This document shows positions 62,155 to 64,000 of a stretch of 64,000 bases of DNA, piece by piece; within the stretch, counting starts at the first letter, position 1, and each line of letters begins with the position of its first letter. The notes under the pieces were generated by a model. It ran no database searches, was not told the origin of the DNA, and was given only the letters and a program-made list of their open reading frames with translations. The DNA is from Bacteroidales bacterium (GTDB lineage Bacteria; Bacteroidota; Bacteroidia; Bacteroidales; VadinHA17): assembly GCA_016709865.1 (NCBI GenBank), contig JADJLX010000001.1, positions 1-64,000 of the forward strand, given 5' to 3'. The position numbers and the translations under genes were made by a program.

Positions 62155-64000
62155 TTTATTTTATAAGATTTAGTTTGTTGTTCATGCAGGGTATCTCCAG
62201 TCATTTTAAGTTCATATGCATTTTTTATGCCTTTATTCTTTTGAACTAGGCCTCTAATCAAGTCATTTCTAAGATTATCTGGATCTTCGGTTACAGCATC
62301 ATCTTTCAAAATAATAATAGATTGATTGAATATTTCAATCATAGTTTCAACAGCTGTCACCTTATTATTTCCACCCAGTGCTGAAATTGGAGCATCAGCA
62401 ATAAAGGGAAAGTAAGTATTCCAGAATTTGTTTGAAACAGAAAGAATTGCTGCAACAAAAGCAATCTGAAGGGAAACCTTATTTGCTTGATTAATATTTT
62501 GCAATCTATTCCCTGCTTCATCAACTGTATAAACTTCCTGATTTTCATAATCAACTTTAACACTCCCTGATAGAGCTGAATTTTTTTCAGTCATCTTATG
62601 AAAATAAATATTTGACTCTTTTTCTATATCGCTTATAAGTCTCGAAAGAAAGATAGCGTGGAATTGACTAACACTTTTGTTGATTTTTTCTGCTAAGAGA
62701 AATTTATCCCTTTCAACAATATTTGAAGAATGTCCAATAAGTGAATCATATTCCTCCTGCTTTTCATCTAATTGTTTCTTTATATACTCTCTTTTTCCTG
62801 TAATTTGATCTATAGCAAATTTACATTTCTCCCAATCGTTTTTAGCGGTCTCATAATCTCTTTGTAGTTGGCTAAAGTTCTTTGATTTTAATTCATCTTC
62901 AGACACATCTGACGGCTTAACAGTTTTTAATTCATCATCTTTAGCTTTTTTCTTTTCATTAAAGTTTTAATCTCCTCATCAATTTTTTCCAATTTTTCGT
63001 AATATTTCTGTAGTTCAGAGACTATATTATTTACTTTGTCCTGCATATTATCCGCAACCATACTCAACTGATTTATTAGTTCAGTTTCTTTATCAAGTGA
63101 TTTATCACTTAAATGGCTTTGAATATTTTTATACTCCCTAGAACCTAATGGTGCCAAGGTGAGGCAGACTTTACATTTTTTATCCTCAAGCATTTCTTTT
63201 ATAAATTCTTGTCGGATAGGTTCCGGAATTTTTTTGTCAGTTTTATTTCTTTTATAAAAATCTAGAAAGGATTTTAATATGTTTTCAGTACCAGCATACA
63301 TCCAACGATCAAAAATTTCCCTTTTCTGAGAATCAACTATTGCTTGGCGGAGTTCATTTCTTTGCTGCCACTGGCTCTGCAAATAATCAATCTCTCGTAG
63401 AATTTTGGCACACTCCTCATATTTTTTAAGTTCATCACTTTTTTTGTCAAAAACTGTTTTTGCGATGTCTCTTTCTCGGCATTTATTATTAAAGAGATCA
63501 TCTTGATCACCAAGGTCTATTTTAAATTTTTGAATATCTAAGGACAAGTCATTCTTTTTTGTTTGCAGCGCTTTATCTGAATCTTCCTTCTCTTCAAATT
63601 CTTTTTTACAGATTTTAACAACCTTCTCTGTATACCTTTTTGCACTCTCAAAAACCTCTATTCTTGACAAATCAGTCAGAGCTTTAGAAAATGCTGATCG
63701 ACTATTCAAACTCATTATCTGACTTATACTTTCACCTTGGAAAAGAAAATATTTTGAAAGGTTTTCCGGAAATATAGATTTCAAATATTCCTCAGCATCA
63801 TTTTCATAATAATTCTTACTGTTTCCTGTTATAGCCTCAGTAATACTTAATGATAGTTCACTATTTCTGGGAATTTCCCAAGTTTTATCATTGTTTTTTT
63901 TGATTCTGAATTCTCGAGTTAAATAGTATTTATTCTCTTCCTCATCATTAAATAGTATACTTACTGAAGTTTCAGCTGTTCCTCCAGCTTTGCATTCTTT
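62151..64000 (-). pseudogene. DndD-like zinc-hook ATPase, partial and frameshifted
   Basis: The frame enters from beyond 64000 without its Walker A. The window holds FLFQGESISQIMSL near 63730, long coiled coils, a zinc-hook CxxC (KCKVCLTLAPLGS, about 63140-63180), and the C-terminal ATPase part NINQANKVSLQIAFVAAI, YFPFIADAPISALGGN (Walker B as DAP) and SIIILKDDAV. This SMC/Rad50-like design is that of DndD. The frame breaks at about 62944-62957; one extra A in an A-run restores KKAKDDELKTVKPSDVSEDE. So it is one gene of more than 600 codons. DndD supplies ATPase activity to the phosphorothioation complex; other SMC-type defence ATPases are alternatives. Confidence 0.7.

Noticed and set aside
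54677..64000. ICE right end or tRNA attachment site
   Set aside because: No tRNA gene, integrase or direct repeat was seen in the window, so the element boundary is not defined here.

Overview
The window looks like a Bacteroidota (Bacteroidales-like) chromosome segment. Evidence: a Bacteroidetes-type TraE-TraO conjugation operon, BfmA/BtgA mobilisation genes, a type IX secretion (T9SS) sorting domain, TAnnTTTG-type -7 promoter boxes and AT-rich sequence. I read it as part of an integrative/conjugative element (ICE) or its remnant: a transfer (tra) module and a mobilisation (mob) module enclose about 40 kb of stress-response cargo. No integrase or ICE ends are visible.

Layout. 520-6661 (minus): a broken, very long T9SS-exported surface protein made of ~278-bp Ig-like repeats; its start lies 3 nt after the stop of traO. 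6665-13981 (minus): the tra operon traE-F-G-I-J-K-M-N-O; traM, traN and traO carry frameshifts or stops. 13982-14298: a divergent control region with two related palindromes. 14299-54682 (plus, except one marR): the cargo. 54677-57927 (minus): coupling protein, relaxase and BtgA-like protein. 58271-59589 (minus): small accessory genes and a serine recombinase with a res-like upstream region. 59823-64000 (minus): an apparent Dnd-type (phosphorothioation-related) operon: DGQHR/DndB-like protein, membrane protein, small protein and a zinc-hook DndD-like ATPase that runs off the window.

The cargo opens with an ECF sigma factor, a zinc-type anti-sigma protein (Hx3Cx2C) and a SpoIIE phosphatase. 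It continues with thioredoxins, rhodanese-thioredoxin, DsbD, peroxiredoxins, AhpD-like proteins, YceI, DsrE and a HEAT-thioredoxin fusion. Further modules are an ergothioneine block (eanB-eanA-egtU-egtV), a MarR-flanked reductive-dehalogenase set (rdhA-B-C-like), a long operon of GMC oxidoreductase, VOC, SDR, two glycoside hydrolases, aquaporin and DUF255, and a cysteine dioxygenase plus cysteine-sulfinate decarboxylase pair for hypotaurine.

The strongest new observation is a bipartite motif, TGTCAGG-N14-CGAC(T/A), in front of six cargo transcription units (17.26, 18.54, 21.38, 31.99, 38.12 and 51.47 kb). It has the form of an ECF promoter, and the sigma/anti-sigma pair at 14.3 kb is the obvious candidate to read it. 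This would make the cargo one SigR/RsrA-like thiol-stress regulon carried on a conjugative element. Other highlights are a duplicated TetR operator and three clean in-frame stops (traO, egtU, VOC gene). Frameshifts cluster at the far left, plus one at 62.95 kb, and the four that could be resolved at base level look like single A/T losses in short homopolymers, so assembly error must be excluded before they are called decay.
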